Positions 34,839 through 47,168 of a stretch of DNA of 64,000 nt are shown here, piece after piece. This DNA comes from Cystobasidiopsis lactophilus (taxonomy: Eukaryota; Basidiomycota; Agaricostilbomycetes; Agaricostilbales; Chionosphaeraceae): assembly GCA_001599975.1 (NCBI GenBank), contig BCIO01000005.1, forward strand, positions 1,736,001 through 1,800,000, given 5' to 3'. The notes under the pieces are model-generated. The model was not told the DNA's origin. It did not search any database and worked only from the letters and a program-made list of their open reading frames with translations. Each line of letters opens with the position of its first letter. Position 1 is the first letter of the stretch. The position numbers and the translations under genes are program-made.

Positions 34839-35170
34839 GGTGGTGTGCGTGAAAGAGAGGAACAGGCGAGCAGGCGATGGCCCCAAAGGAAGACGACGCA
34901 ATGCAGTCACCGGGGCCCAAATTGTGTTTGGCGGCAGGCCGGCTTCCGAGATCCGCGAGATTGGGTGGCTCGTGGCGATTGAAAAGTTTATCCAGCCGCA
35001 CGAGCAAGGCAGCACCGTATATATTGCAAGTAGCTCGGCGAATCTCTGTTGAAAATGAAAGACTGTAAACCGAAAGGAGTGTGCCCGGTCGAGAGGGATG
35101 AAGAAAAGCGAAAGAACAAAAGGAACGAGAGCGCAATCGTCGTTTACGTGGCACCGCAAGAAGGCGACTA
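34839..35170. other. Spacer upstream of the elongase
   Basis: 332 bp with no gene found; promoter of the elongase and 3' end of the Ser/Thr-rich gene. Confidence 0.35.
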
Positions 35171-37811
35171 TTAAGCCAAGCACGAAGGGAAGACAGCAGT
35201 GACGCTGGGGATGCAAAGGCGTCGGTCAGCTTTTGGTGGCAAATTGTGCTTGTACGAAAGGCTCACGTTGAAGTATGTGTAACGGTCTTGGTGGGCTTAG
35301 GAGTTACAACGACGGTTCTGAAGAGACAACTGATGAGCACAGATGGCAGAGAAGGGCCAGTCCGGCTCACCTGGTAATAGTCGGGTGGAGGGTAGTGGCG
35401 ACCACGGAGAAGCCCTTGAAGACGACATGGGTACGAGTAGCACTGTCAAGGGTAAATAAGCGTTAGATTCTATTGAATAGAAGAGGGAAAAACCATACGC
35501 AGTCGTCGTTTCTAGAGCTTGGTGTGTGCTTGTGTCGGTTTCGAGCGACAAAGGCAGCTCTGAAATCGTGGTCGAGTACGCAGTTGGCAGCGTAATAGTC
35601 CTCGTCATCCCATCGACCGTAATGAACTCGTATGCCAGGGTGTTTACCGTTTGCGTAGCCAGCGTTGAGGTCTCGGTGGTACGAGTGCGCTCCTTTTCGG
35701 TGACGATCTTGGTGCTGTCGGTTGGGATGACCTTGGTGGAGTAAGTGATAGAAATGTCGTCCTGGCCGACAACAGTGACTGTGGGCTGTGCGCAGGAGAA
35801 GATTCAGGCGAGCGAAGCAAGGGTAGGCCAGACGAGCAAGGACTTGCCAGCACAATGTCCGAAATGGAAGTCGAGACGTCTGTCTCCGTTCCATATGTCG
35901 TTGTCAAGTATGATGAGATAGATGTGGTCGGTGGAGCGGCATCGGAATAAGTAGCCAGTGTGGGTCGGCCAGCGGCGACGCGCTTGTGCATCTTAACCTT
36001 ATGCTGCAATTTGGGGCACTTCTTGGTCGGAGGGACCCTGTGTACAGAATAGACAATCTTGGTCTTGGTGGGAGCAGGCGCGGTCCTGGTGGTGTACACC
36101 GTCGAAGTCCGGCTGAGATCTCGCTCGTCAGATCTCATTGCGCACACGGAGCAGAGCAGATTTCTAACCCTGTCTCCGTCTGGGTCAAGGTTGCGTATGG
36201 TGTGGTACGCAAATTCGTTTGGGTCACCAGCTTGGTGCTTGTGGAGGTGACGTCCGTGGCTGTGGAGCGAGAGAGGCCCATTACTTTAGTGAACGCTCTC
36301 GCAAAGGCCCGAAGACTTGCTCGTTGTGCTGGCAGGGCTCGAGGTCACCGTGACTGAGACGCAACCCAGTAAGATCGGGCACTCCACGTTTGGTCATCAC
36401 CCACCCAGCTCAGATGGGGACAGCGTAGTGGTGGAATGAGTATGCCCAACAACTGCCGCAAAGAGGCATGATCATAACGGGTAGCTGGAAACCCTTATTA
36501 GAAGGGCTCACCGACAGTCGAAGTCGAGGTGGACGTGGTCAAAGGAGTGAGGGTAGTGGTTCCTGAAACCTTGTGAATCTTTACAAGGGTCATGCCTGCA
36601 ATACCGCTCACTCGTTCTGGTCGAGACATCAGTCACCGTAGTTGTTGTAACTGGGGCGAAGTGATCTAGCCAAATCGTGCGAAAGAGAAGCGCAAGCGCC
36701 TACCATCAGTTGAAGTCTCGTCACGCTCAATTGTGACTGGTGAAAAAGATCAGTCTTGCCTCGCGCCGGCGATCCAGAGAGATTTTCACCTGTGGTGTGA
36801 GGAATTGTGGTTGTCTGAGGGATTTCGTACGAAGTGGTCGCTACGACAGCAATGTCAGAGGCGACAGCGCCTTGATCCCTCAAGGAAGAGATGACCTACC
36901 CGTCGTAGTCTGGGTAGTGATAGAGACGGTCGACGTGGAAGAGGTAGCTATGGAACGGTCAGGAGGGGTTCGTGGTTTCTAGGGAAGGAGGGGCGCACTG
37001 GTAGTGAAGTGCTCGTCGGGCCCGACTGCAGAATGACACCTTAGCCATGACTTTGAGTCTCCATTCTTGCGCTACTCACGCAAGTTGACGTAGTCCAGAC
37101 CAAAGCTGGTACTGATGGGAACAACGTCGTCGTTGCCAGCGTAGCTGCTCACAACACTCCAACTGAACCTGACCGCCCTTATTCCGGCGCTGGAGGGGAA
37201 CGTGAAAGAGTACGGAAAGTATTCGCCGCCGTCTGGGCCATAGACTCCTGTTGCAGGGCCCGTCGCGTAGGATTGGAGGGTGCTGACGGCTCCGTTGCCG
37301 TCCAGCTCGAGCACGGGATGGTCGTTCATGTCCAAAATTAGCACTTGCACATCGTTGGTCCCGGCACCATTGTTCACCGCCTTGAAGGACATGTAAAGCG
37401 AGAGAGTGTACGAGGCGCCAGGGATAGCGACAGAGTTGACAATCTCCTGCGTCAGGGATGCGCGGGCCGGATAGCTCGCGCTGCTCGAAGATAGACGAGC
37501 ATAGAAAGCGCCTTTTCCGGAGAATGACGAGGTCCCCGTGAGATCTTGGGAGGCGTCCTGGCACCCAGCTCGTGAGAAGTTGGTGGCAAAGATCGGCTAG
37601 CTTACAGCGTTTGAAGTGGGAGGCTGCGAACGATCGGTCAGGGACATTCGGACATTAATAAGATCTGACTCACATTGAAAGTGAGCGACGCGGACCAAGG
37701 CCCAGCGTCGGTGAGACCGAGCGTCTCAAAGTCGCCGTCCAAAAGATACTGGTATTGGGCGCGAGTGGCTGTGGCCAGGGCCAAGAGAGCGCAGGCAGAG
37801 GTCCACTTCAT
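35171..37811 (-). CDS. Secreted Ser/Thr-rich protein with N-terminal jelly-roll-like domain
   Basis: Starts MKWTSACALLALATATRAQ at 37811, a signal peptide cut after ATRA. The first domain (FLDGDFE-like LLDGDFETLGLTDAGPWSA, GKGAFYARLS, IPGASYTLSLYMSF, ISTSFGLDYVNL) resembles a carbohydrate-binding jelly-roll fold; this is inferred from pattern only. The rest is spread over roughly a dozen small exons, nearly all Thr/Ser/Val: ATSSTSTVSITTQTT, TTSYEIPQTTTIPHTT, VTTTTVTDVSTRT, TTLTPLTTSTSTSTV. It includes a basic insert (KKCPKLQHKVKMHKRVAAGR) and VVVTPKPTKTVTHTST. The likely last exon reads TAVFPSCLA-stop at 35171. Heavy O-mannosylation is expected. No GPI tail was seen. Confidence 0.7.
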
Positions 37812-38441
37812 CGTTCAAGTGTCAAGTGTGCAGTTGGTGGTCTGCGTCCTGAGTGTGCAGAAGGTGGTCTGCGGCCTTGAGGGAAATGCTGGCGGATGAG
37901 AGAGAAGCCTCCGGACAGCTGGCCACTAAGATCGCCAGCCAAGCAATTCGCCATTAGAGAACGTTTTTCCTAGTCCTTGAATTCTTAAGAGAAGGCATAG
38001 AACAAAAGAAACCGAAGATCCCGTCCAGAGAAGCGGCGGAGGGATCCAAGCTCGAGAGCCCTAAACTGTCGTCGAGGACGCACGCTGAAATCATGCAGTC
38101 TATACAGAGTAATAGTAAAGCGTAGAGCAGCCAATGCTGGAAGAAACCTGGGAACCGAGGCCACATACAAGGTCGACGAGGGCTGGCTGCCGGCGGACGA
38201 TCGATCTTTCGTAAAGAGCACCTCCTTTCCGGGCGACCTCAAATCTCCAGAACAAGAAGGCACAAGCAGAGCAGTCAGCACCGCATAGAAGCGACATTTT
38301 AGATCGTCGGGGGGCAATCCAGCGCCACTGCCGCCATCGCAGCTCGAGGGCAGGATTTCTTCGCGAGTCGCAACGTCGCATGACAAAAGTCGACAATACG
38401 TGACCATATGTTACAAGGCATACTATTACAAGTCCCAATAA
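37812..38441. other. Spacer between Ser/Thr-rich gene and histidine kinase
   Basis: 630 bp. Long minus-strand frames here have no conserved content and look like untranslated or random sequence. Confidence 0.35.
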
Positions 38442-41400
38442 CTAAAAGGCAGCGGCCACGCCAAGGCATGCTGTCAAGCTCAACTCGTGAATTGGTTTCA
38501 TCAGCATCTCGTTGGCGCCCGCTTCCAAAAAGTCGTCGCGCACGTCGTCGCCCGACGAGCCGCAAATGAACGAGTCAACACCAGCCACTCGCATCCTGAT
38601 GCACAAAAGGATGAGGCCGGGCTGGAAGTGGCGTAAAATTAAACTCACTCGTGAACGGCCTGCAGGCCGGTGAGGCTCCCAGGCGAGGAATCAGGCATTT
38701 GGTTGTCGATGAGCTAAGGATGGGGATTACATCAAAATTTTGGTTGCGCAGGGCGCGGAGTGACTCACAATGAACTGGAAGGGTTTGCCTTCTTCATGCC
38801 GCTGGCGCGCTCGGAAGAAGCCGCTTTGGCCATTGGAGGCCGTCTCGACGACATGGCCCATCCGTGTGAGCATTTTTGAGATGATCGTACACGTCAAGGG
38901 GTCATCGTCGACGATGAGGCACTCCAATGCGCGTGGCGACCGGCCTTCCGTGACTTCAGCGGACGAGAGCAAGGACCCTCGCCGGGCCGCAAAGATAGAG
39001 GCCCGGTTGGCAGAGAATCGGATGGCGTGCAGCGAAGCGGGTGAGTCTGGCACCATGCGAGGTGTGAGCGATAGCACTCCCCCGGGCGGCGGCAACGTGA
39101 ATGGCAGCTCGACCCAGAATTGTGTGCCTGCAAAGCCCATGGTCAGTACCAACTAGTGATGTGACACAGGCGAGGGTCTGACCTTTCCCCGGCTCGCTCT
39201 TGACCCCAAGGCGCCCGCCGCTTAGGTCGATGCTCTTTCGGACCAAAGCCAATCCGAGGCCGGAACCTGTGCAATCCTTAGTAATCAACGTGGACATAGA
39301 CGAGAGGACAAGGTGAGCTTACCTTTGCCACCTTGCCGCCGCCCCAGCTCACTGGTTATGAAGTCCCTTCAGCAAAGCCATCCCGCCACAAAGGCTTCGA
39401 CTCACGTCTGGACATAAGGCGAGAACAGGCGGTTGTTTTCCAGTTCCGTTCTGTTTCGCAATCAATGGGTGCAGACAAGCCCAACAGGTGTTCGCTTACG
39501 ACGAAAGGCCGACGCCTGTGTCTTCTATCTCGATGCGAATGAGAGCCGTGTCCTTTTTGAGGTCGTGCTGTGGCAATGGGTCATGATGTAGCGGTGCGCT
39601 CTCTGGTGATGGATCGGCGACCGGATGGATGAGGATGGTAGAACACTGAACGCTGCCACCAGTTGAGGTAAAGCGGACCGCGTTGCTGCTCACGACACAT
39701 TCAGGCAGGCCGAAGCTGAAGCGGGCACGCAACACGTACCTGACAAGGTTGTTGATGATTTGAGTTGTCCGAGCTTTATCTCCAACAAGCTTTTTGGAAA
39801 GCTCGTCGATGCGATGGTCAAAGTTTGTCATCAAGTCGACCTGGCGGAACTCGGCCAGCGGCCTAAAGTGGTCGAGAGCTGTATTGACGACTTGGTTGAA
39901 GTTGAACGCCTGGTGCAAACCGGTTTGATCACTGAGGTTCGATCCAGAATTTTGGGCTCACCTGCTTGGTAAGCTTGAGCTTGCCAGCCTCCATCCTTTC
40001 CCAGTCGAGCACGTCGTTCAAGACCTTTTCCATAGTGGACAAGCTGCCATGCAGCCCTTGAATCATCTCGTGCTGTTCGGGAGTAGCCTTTGCAAAAGGC
40101 TGGTCCCTCTCCAGATTTTGGGTCGTCAGCAGAGCTGTGTTCAACGGCACTCGGACCTCGTGAAAGCTGTTGTGGACAATCAGACTCAAACTGCGTTCAA
40201 AAGAACGAAACCACTCGCATATAAGACGTAAACCCCCGCTTGGATTCTTCAGCCCTTCTTTCTGCGATTTGAGCCTGTATGTAGAACGATCAGCACAGTC
40301 GACCAGCGAGCCGGGCAGCGGTTTACTCACCTGCTGAGTCTTCTTGTACTGCTTTTTGAGGTCGGCTCGCAGCATGAACATGCGGCGCTCGCTCCTCTCC
40401 TTGAGGAAGGAGGTCCACAGAATTGCTGGTCGATACATGTCAGCAGAGATCAATCGAGCAAAGCTGGAGATAAGACAAACCGATCAAGAACAGCGTATAG
40501 TTGACGACGACTCGGTAGTACCGAGGTCTCGGAACAGCCGCAGTGACTCTGAGTTTAGGTGTGAGGAGATCAATTTGGAGATAGGCATGGCAGGGAGGCC
40601 GCCCACATTGACACGATGATATAGGCGAGGCCTCCAACAGAGACGGGGGCCCGGTTGGCCTTCATCATGAACAAGGCCAAGGCCGGGAAACACATGGGAT
40701 AAGTTAAAAGGGCGGTGAAGTCGCGTTGTGGGCAGAGGGTGCTCTTGAAGTCAAAGTAGTGGCACCGGTAGGTATCGAAAATGGTGATAAAAGGCATGGT
40801 CCAGACAAAGTAGAAGAGCAAAACCTGCCACAGCCGGGGCCACCTGAGAGGCACGTCGGCGGCGACTAAGACGATCGGCGGCACCGCAGCGGCCGAAGCC
40901 ATGCCGCAATAAGTGAGCTTCGAGTACCAGGTCGGCGAGCCTTGCGAGGCCATGATGGAAATGATCAAAGCGACCCAAGTGAAGAGGAAGTAGAGCGCCG
41001 ACGCCAGCGCGACCGGCTTGTTGGTCTGCCAGCTTTCCTTGAGGTAGGCTGACTCTACTGCAGGATCTCTAAAGGGGTCCCAAAAGAAGGCGAGCACAAT
41101 CTTAGCGTGCAGTTTAAGCTGGAACCGGAAGGGGCTAGGGTGCAGGCTAGCGTCTAGGGCTGTGTCTGTCGACGGAGCCAAGCTCTGCACAGAGTGGCTC
41201 GGATCAAAAGCGCCAGGGGCGTGAGATGGCGAAGGAGAATGCGGCGGGACCGGATGAATGGCGTCGTCATACTGCGCAGTCTTGGGCAGGGGAGCGGCCA
41301 GAAACCCAGACCCCGCCGTGCTGGGACGGGTTTGGGTCTGTGAAGCGTAGGCCAGCGCAACATTTGCGAAGGGTCTCCGCGGCAACCCCGTTACCGAGTC

Positions 41401-42052
41401 GGCGGTGCCTGGCCTTGAGGGGTTCGTGCGAACGGGTGGCTCCAGGTCCATGGAATTGCGCTGCGAGCCAGGGATCGGCACTTTGGACTGCTCTGCAGCT
41501 TTGGGCCGGTGGTAGATTTGGTCGTCAAAGCTGTTGTCGACGACGGTCATGGAGATGGTTTTGGAATTGTCGATGTTGTTGGCGATCTGGCAGTCTGGCA
41601 GGAACGCCTCGCTGACAGAGGCTCTTGAATTCGATCTCTGGACATGCGCTCGTCAGACAACCGGCCGATTCGAGTAGGCATCGGGCGAGCAAACGCACCT
41701 CGATCCTGGAATCGACACCCGTGGAGGCATTCTCCGGCAAGGGCGGCGGGAAGAAGCCCGTCTTCAAGCAGGCGAGCCCTTTCCGGAGCTTGGCCGACCA
41801 AGACAAGCCCGCAAATCGACATTGGCCGGTCGAAACAGTCGGTGTTTTGGCGGCCAATGAGCCTGTGATCTCTGCCATCTCCAATCCCTCGTCGTCCAGC
41901 CCGCTTGCGAACGCCGCGTCGGCCGGCTTCTTCATCGAATACGACGCCAGCGTGTACTCGGAGACGTCGGACTGCGCGTGGCGAACCGCAGTGGAATCGG
42001 GAAGCTGAACGGCCACTATTGACGGCCTCTGAGGAGGAGCGCCAGGCGGCAT
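38442..42052 (-). CDS. Hybrid sensor histidine kinase with membrane sensor and receiver
   Basis: Two-component kinase at the membrane. Starts MPPGAPPQRPSIVAVQ at 42052. A disordered N-terminus of about 250 aa is followed by six or seven membrane segments (ALASALYFLFTWVALIISI, VLLFYFVWTMPFI, GGLAYIIVSMWA and others). The dimerisation helix has NSFHEVRVPLNTALL, with the phospho-accepting His kept but the usual H-E-L-R-T-P changed. The ATPase has DKARTTQIINNLV (N box), IEDTGVGLS (G1) and GSGLGLALVRKSIDL (G2). The receiver has CLIVDDDPLTCTII, LIDNQMPD (phospho-accepting Asp), ICGSSGDD and MLMKPI (Lys). Ends LGVAAAF at 38442. About twelve introns. Ligand unknown. Confidence 0.88.
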
Positions 42053-42322
42053 GTTGGTCTTTTACTACGGGCAAGCTTGCGATTCATGGGCGAGCGCCAT
42101 TGGCTGACGGGTCCACACAAAGAGGCGTTTTTGTCTCGACGCTTGGCGGTTCCAACGGTCCAGCGCGATCAAAAGGCCGGCCCTTTCATCCGCAAAGATA
42201 ACTTCAAAGGGTGCGGTAAGTACAGCTTGAAAGCTCAGGATTTGTTCGCCAAAACTTGTGGTGGTTCGTGAGCTTGAAGCTCGCTCGTCCTTTTGAACCT
42301 TTGCCACGGTTCAACAGCAAAG
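42053..42322. promoter_or_regulatory. Divergent promoter region, histidine kinase / Not3
   Basis: 270 bp between two opposed start codons; no gene seen. Confidence 0.4.
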
Positions 42323-44979
42323 ATGGCGGCCAGGAAGCTGCAGCTAGAGATTGATCGGTACATGGCGCTGCTCAGGCCACCAAACGCAGACCTTAATTGC
42401 TCACTTTGCCCGCTCCAGGACGATCAAGAAAGTCACTGAGGGCGTCGAGCTCTTCGAGTCGATATGGGAGAAGATGCAGGCCAGTGAGTGGCTCTGAAGA
42501 GTGTCAGTGTGTGTAGCAGCACGCTTAGGCCGCAAGCAGCCACGCATCAAACGCAGAAGGAGAAGCGTGAGTGCCCCCGCTGCTTCGAGGCCAGAAACAC
42601 GTAGCTCGCAGAGCCTGACGCCCCCCGGCATGCAGTCGAGGCCGACCTGAAGACCCAGATCAAGAAGCTCCAGAGGCTGCGGGACCAGATCAAGACGTGG
42701 ATCCAGTCGAACGAGATCAAGGACAAGACAGTGCTCACCGACAATCGCAAGCTGATCGAGACGGTGCGTCGTCCTGGGCCCTGGCTAGCGCTGTGGCACC
42801 TGGAACTGAGAGTTTGGTCTGTGCGCTTAGCAAATGGAGCGGTTCAAAGCCGCGGAGAAGGAGATGAAGACCAAAGCGTTCTCGAAGGAGGGCCTGTCGG
42901 CGGCCGCCAAGCTCGACCCCAAGGAGCAGCTCAAGATGGAGGTCGGCAGCTGGATCAGCAACGCGGTGGACGACCTGACCAGGCAGATTGAAGTGGCAGA
43001 GGCGGAGATCGAGGGCTTGGCGGGCAGCAAGAAAAAGTCGACCAAGAATGGCGGAGGGAGGGCCGCCGAGCTGGACGTTTTCAACGAGCGGCGGAAATGG
43101 CACATCAACCGCCTCGAGCTCATCTTGCGCCTGCTGGAGAATGGCAACCTAGAAGCAGAGTCCGTCGCGAACCTGAAGGACGACATTGCTTACTTTGTCG
43201 AGAGCAATACCGTGCGTTGCCTTCCTTTGAGCTATTCATTTGCATAAATTTATAACACGTAATATCAGGAGGAGGATTTTGACGAAGACACGGGGCTCTA
43301 CGATGAGCTCAAACTGGAAGAAGAGGAGGAAGCCTTCGGCATCATGAACGACGACATGCAGTCCTCGCATGATTCGCACTCTGTGGCCGACACCTCTGAC
43401 ATTGTCACCAATGCGACCCCGTCGAAACCTGCGGGCAAGCCAGGGAAGCCCTCGACCGTGCCCGAAGAGCCAGCGTCCTCGACAGCAAGTGGCGAGAAGA
43501 GCCCAACGGGTACTCGAGTCGCACCCAAAGCGCGAAAACCGACGCTCGAAGGCCAGACGAGGCCGGTCATCGTCTCTTCTTCTACTCCAGCCAAGCCAGC
43601 AGTCGCCCCAGCGCCAGCAGCTACGGCGCCGCAACCTCGCACCGCGCCCGTCGTGCTCCCGCCAATACGCTATTCGGCTGCGGCAGCAGCAGCTGTTGCG
43701 CCACCTACCACGCAACAACCCACGCCAAGCAGCTTGCCTCAGACGACGCCGCCGGTAGCGCCACCATCCGCCCCAGCGCAGACGGTCAAGGTCACCCCAG
43801 CGGGCAGCAATGTTCCGTTGCCACCTCTCAACACAGCAACCAGTCAACAGCAGCAATCGCAACCGCCGTCTGCTGTGGAGCCTGCTGAAGAGAGCTCGGC
43901 ACCGACTTCGGGAGATCATTCCAAAGATCCCAGCGTTGACTCTGGCCGAGGCGCTTCCAACGGTCCCAGCCCTGCACTCAGTCATGCGCAAGCGCCTGCG
44001 TCATCGAACGGAGTCTTCTCGCCATCAGCGACCGCGGCAGCAGCAGCGGCGGCGACTTTGCCAACGCCACCCAGCACCGCACCGACGCCAGCACAGCAGC
44101 CAGCACGACCACCCAGCGCCGCCTCCTCCGCAGCAGCGCCAATCGGCCAGCTTTCTTCGACTTTGGGTCAATCTGGTGCTTCGACTGTCGTCCCGCCAGC
44201 ACAACCGGCCAGCCAGATCTCGCAAATCCAGCAGCATGCCGGCCACGCGCTGCCTTCTACTGCGGCCGTTGCTCCTGAATCCGCGCGCCTGCCCAATAGC
44301 TTGTCCGATCTGGTTACTTCTTTTGAGAACGCCAAGCTGAAATGTGCGTGGTGCTCTTGTGTCTTCTTTTCAATCTGTCTGACCAACGGTTCAACTGTAC
44401 CAGCTCAAAAGCGAGATGTGGACTCGGACGCGGTGAACAAGATTCTCGAGGCCGGCTTCTCCAATCTGCCGACCGCGATGGACGCCGAACGGTGAGGCCG
44501 ATTTTTCTTCTGGCTGATGCCGCTGTGTTGCTGACATTGTCATGCTTTACTGTCTCTCAAGGCCAAAGTACTACATCCCCAAGAACCCGTACCACACGCC
44601 AGCCTACTACCCGCAAATGCCACTCGCCGCGCTCGAACAGCCCTCGCTCTTTTCCAAGTACGACGTCGACACGCTGTTCTACATCTTCTATTACCAAGTG
44701 GGATCCTACATGCAGTACGTGTTACGGCATTCCGCAGCCTTCCTTCGGTCTGACTTTGTTCTGCGGCACAGGTATTTGGCGGCGGAGGAGCTCAAGCGCC
44801 GAGCGTGGCGCTTTCACAAGCAGTACCTCACCTGGTTCCAGCGCGCAAACGAGCCCCAGGCAATCACGGAAGAGTACGAGCAGGGCGTCTACCTTTACTT
44901 CGATTGGGAGACGCAATGGACGACCAGGCGCAAGAACTCGTTCACTTTCAACTACCGTTTCTTGGAAGACGGCGAGTAG
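42323..44979 (+). CDS. NOT3: CCR4-NOT complex subunit 3/5 (Not3/Not5)
   Basis: Scaffold subunit of the mRNA deadenylase complex. Starts [12 protein letters not shown] at 42323. The Not3 N-terminal coiled coil is split over small exons: [71 protein letters not shown] and [20 protein letters not shown] long Ala/Pro/Gln/Ser linker of about 350 aa follows. The C-terminal NOT box then reads [71 protein letters not shown] and YRFLEDGE-stop. Length and order are typical. Confidence 0.95.
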
Positions 44980-45256
44980 TAGTGCTTGTCACGCGGAATG
45001 GCAGGCGGCGGCGGCGTGCTCTAGGAGCCAGGGCTTAGCGCAGGTTTTACCACCAATCATCACGATTCGAGTTCCAAATTGAAATCATCGACACACCTTT
45101 GAAACTGTCTTTCGTCGCCGGCTTTCTGTGCCTGTATTGTGTTGGGCCGCCTTTGGTTTACAAAAGGGACATCTTCATTTTCATAGAGACCTTGACAAAC
45201 GCCGTACAACCATGCCAGAATTTACAATGGACACTTTCCCGTCAACGCGTAGAGGA

Positions 45257-46329
45257 TCAAAACGACGCGGAGCTGCGTCTGCGCTGGATGGCCTCGCCCC
45301 TCTTGATCTCTCCAGCCAGTTGGGACGTGCCCTCTGTCCCCACTATGCCCAGCAGCCAAAAGCCTTCCTGCGTTGGTGGCCAGTTTTGCACTTGAATGCC
45401 CTTGCTATCCTGGGCAAGAGTTCTGTGATCCGAATCGATCCCTTTGAGCTCAAGGGCGACGCCACCCGACCTCTGGGCTTTGGCAATAGCACTTCGCTCG
45501 TAGAAGCCAGCCGACTTGTATGACCAGGAGCTGGCTTCAGAGCTGCAGGTCATGTTGCTGGAGATGGATGGGTTTTGAACCATCAAAGAAGAGCTGGGTG
45601 TGCAAGCGAAGGAAGGAATGTTGAGTGCAGTCGATGCAGGTGTTCGGGGAATGGCTGCCAGATCGGGAATTGGGTCAGGGAACAACCTGCTGCTCGATCT
45701 TGGAAGTCTAGTCATGGTGGTGGCTTTGACATAGGTGATCTGGAGGGGCGGGATGTAGGCGAAGGGGTCCGCTTCAGGGCGGCTCTCTTTTGTCTGTGAA
45801 GATGCCATGAGAAGGGGGACTGCGAGATCCAGCAAGCGACTCACGAATGAATGCGAAAGCCTTTTGGTCAGTCTGGTGAACTTGCCCTCTGGAGCAAGAG
45901 TGGCCTCGTCCTACACAAGCACAAAGGTTAAAGCGACAGAACCGCACGCAAGATTGGCTAGTCCTACATCGTCGAGGGCATCCCTCCAGAACTTGTTGCT
46001 GGCAGTGTTCGCCTTGAAGCCAAAGTAGGTGGATGCCGAACCTCCCGAAGAGGAGGACAAGGAGGGGCTCGGCTTGGCAGGGATGCAGCCTCGCTTCTAA
46101 GAAGCGTTGAATCAGATGGCAACTTCCACAGGACGAACCAAGTGAAGACTAACAAAAGGTGTGACTATGGCAGCCAAGGTGCTCCGGAGGCGGCCCTTTA
46201 AAGAGACCTGCACGGAAATCGAGCTGAGCCAGCCGTTCGACTTGCCACCGACATAATTTCTTCGCGCACCTTTCGAGGAGCGCCAAAATCCATAGCATAG
46301 GCAGCAGGGGTGGTGTAGATCATGGGCAT
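45257..46329 (-). CDS. Unknown fungal protein
   Basis: Proposed exons, minus strand: MPMIYTTPAAYAMDFGAPRK (from 46329), VSLKGRLRSTLAAIVTPF, KRGCIPAKPSPSLSSSSGG, STYFGFKANTASNKFWRDAL, EATLAPEGKFTRLTKRLSHS, then MASSQTKESRPEADPFAYIP to the stop at 45257. All junctions read GT...AG. The YFGFKANTASNKFWRDAL and LTKRLSHSF pieces look conserved and helical. The last exon is Ser/Pro-rich (TSSSLMVQNPSISS). No signal peptide or membrane segment; no family recognised. Confidence 0.5.
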
Positions 46330-47168
46330 GGTTGAGTTCGAGCAGATTTGGAGAGCAAGCAAGCAAAGCAGCCAGATAGAGGTGCTCGTACAGAAAAGAG
46401 AGAGAAGGGAGGGCTCCGCCGACACTCAACGGCCCAGACGATCAGGAAAATCATGATTGTCGTCCTATGAAGCGTCATCGCCAACGACTTTGGCAGATAG
46501 AGCCACAAACTTTAAAAATTCGGGCGCCGGTCGGCGAAATGCAAGGTTTCGATAACTCATGCCGCTCGATATGGGAAGCAAATCCGTTTGCTTAATGACC
46601 GGGAATTCGATGGTTCACTATCTGTATAGGCTGGCGGATGAAGGCGATCCGGATGGACGTCCAGGGACAAGAAGCGGAGCAGCCCTTTCAGCAGTGGCGC
46701 GGCGCACGTGAAAAGCGATGCAGCTTTCCCTTCAACGAGCAATACTTTCACAGCTTGAAAGAGTAGAGAGACGACAGACGAGTCGCCAGACGATGACGCG
46801 CTGGGATGCGCCGATGCCTCAGCCTGAGTCGCTCAATGACACTTGCAACGGCCGGTGCCTCTTTCACACCCAACGCTCTTTGGGTCATGGCCATTGGAGA
46901 GCTGCCACCAGCCTGCAGAATTCTCAAGCTGCATGATTTCTCTGGGCCAGAAGCCAGGTCAGAGCCCTCAAGCAGCAGATGTCAATGTGGGTGCACGGTT
47001 CGGTCAACTCCCCTCAACACAACCGGCGCCTGACTTTCATCTTCTCACAGCCATTACAGATTGAATCTTTAAATCAAACCCAGTCTCTTGGGCCTCCTTC
47101 TCTGCCGCGTCCTCAACTCGTGAGTTTCTCACGAGCTCCGCGTTTGCCACCCGATCTGATGTGCCCAG
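46330..47168. other. Region upstream of the next gene, probable missed 5' exons
   Basis: 839 bp. It should hold two divergent promoters. Possible plus-strand exons exist (an ATG at 46794 followed by WDAPMPQPESL; a stretch ending GTGAGT at about 47119), but I could not join them in frame to 47169. Confidence 0.3.
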
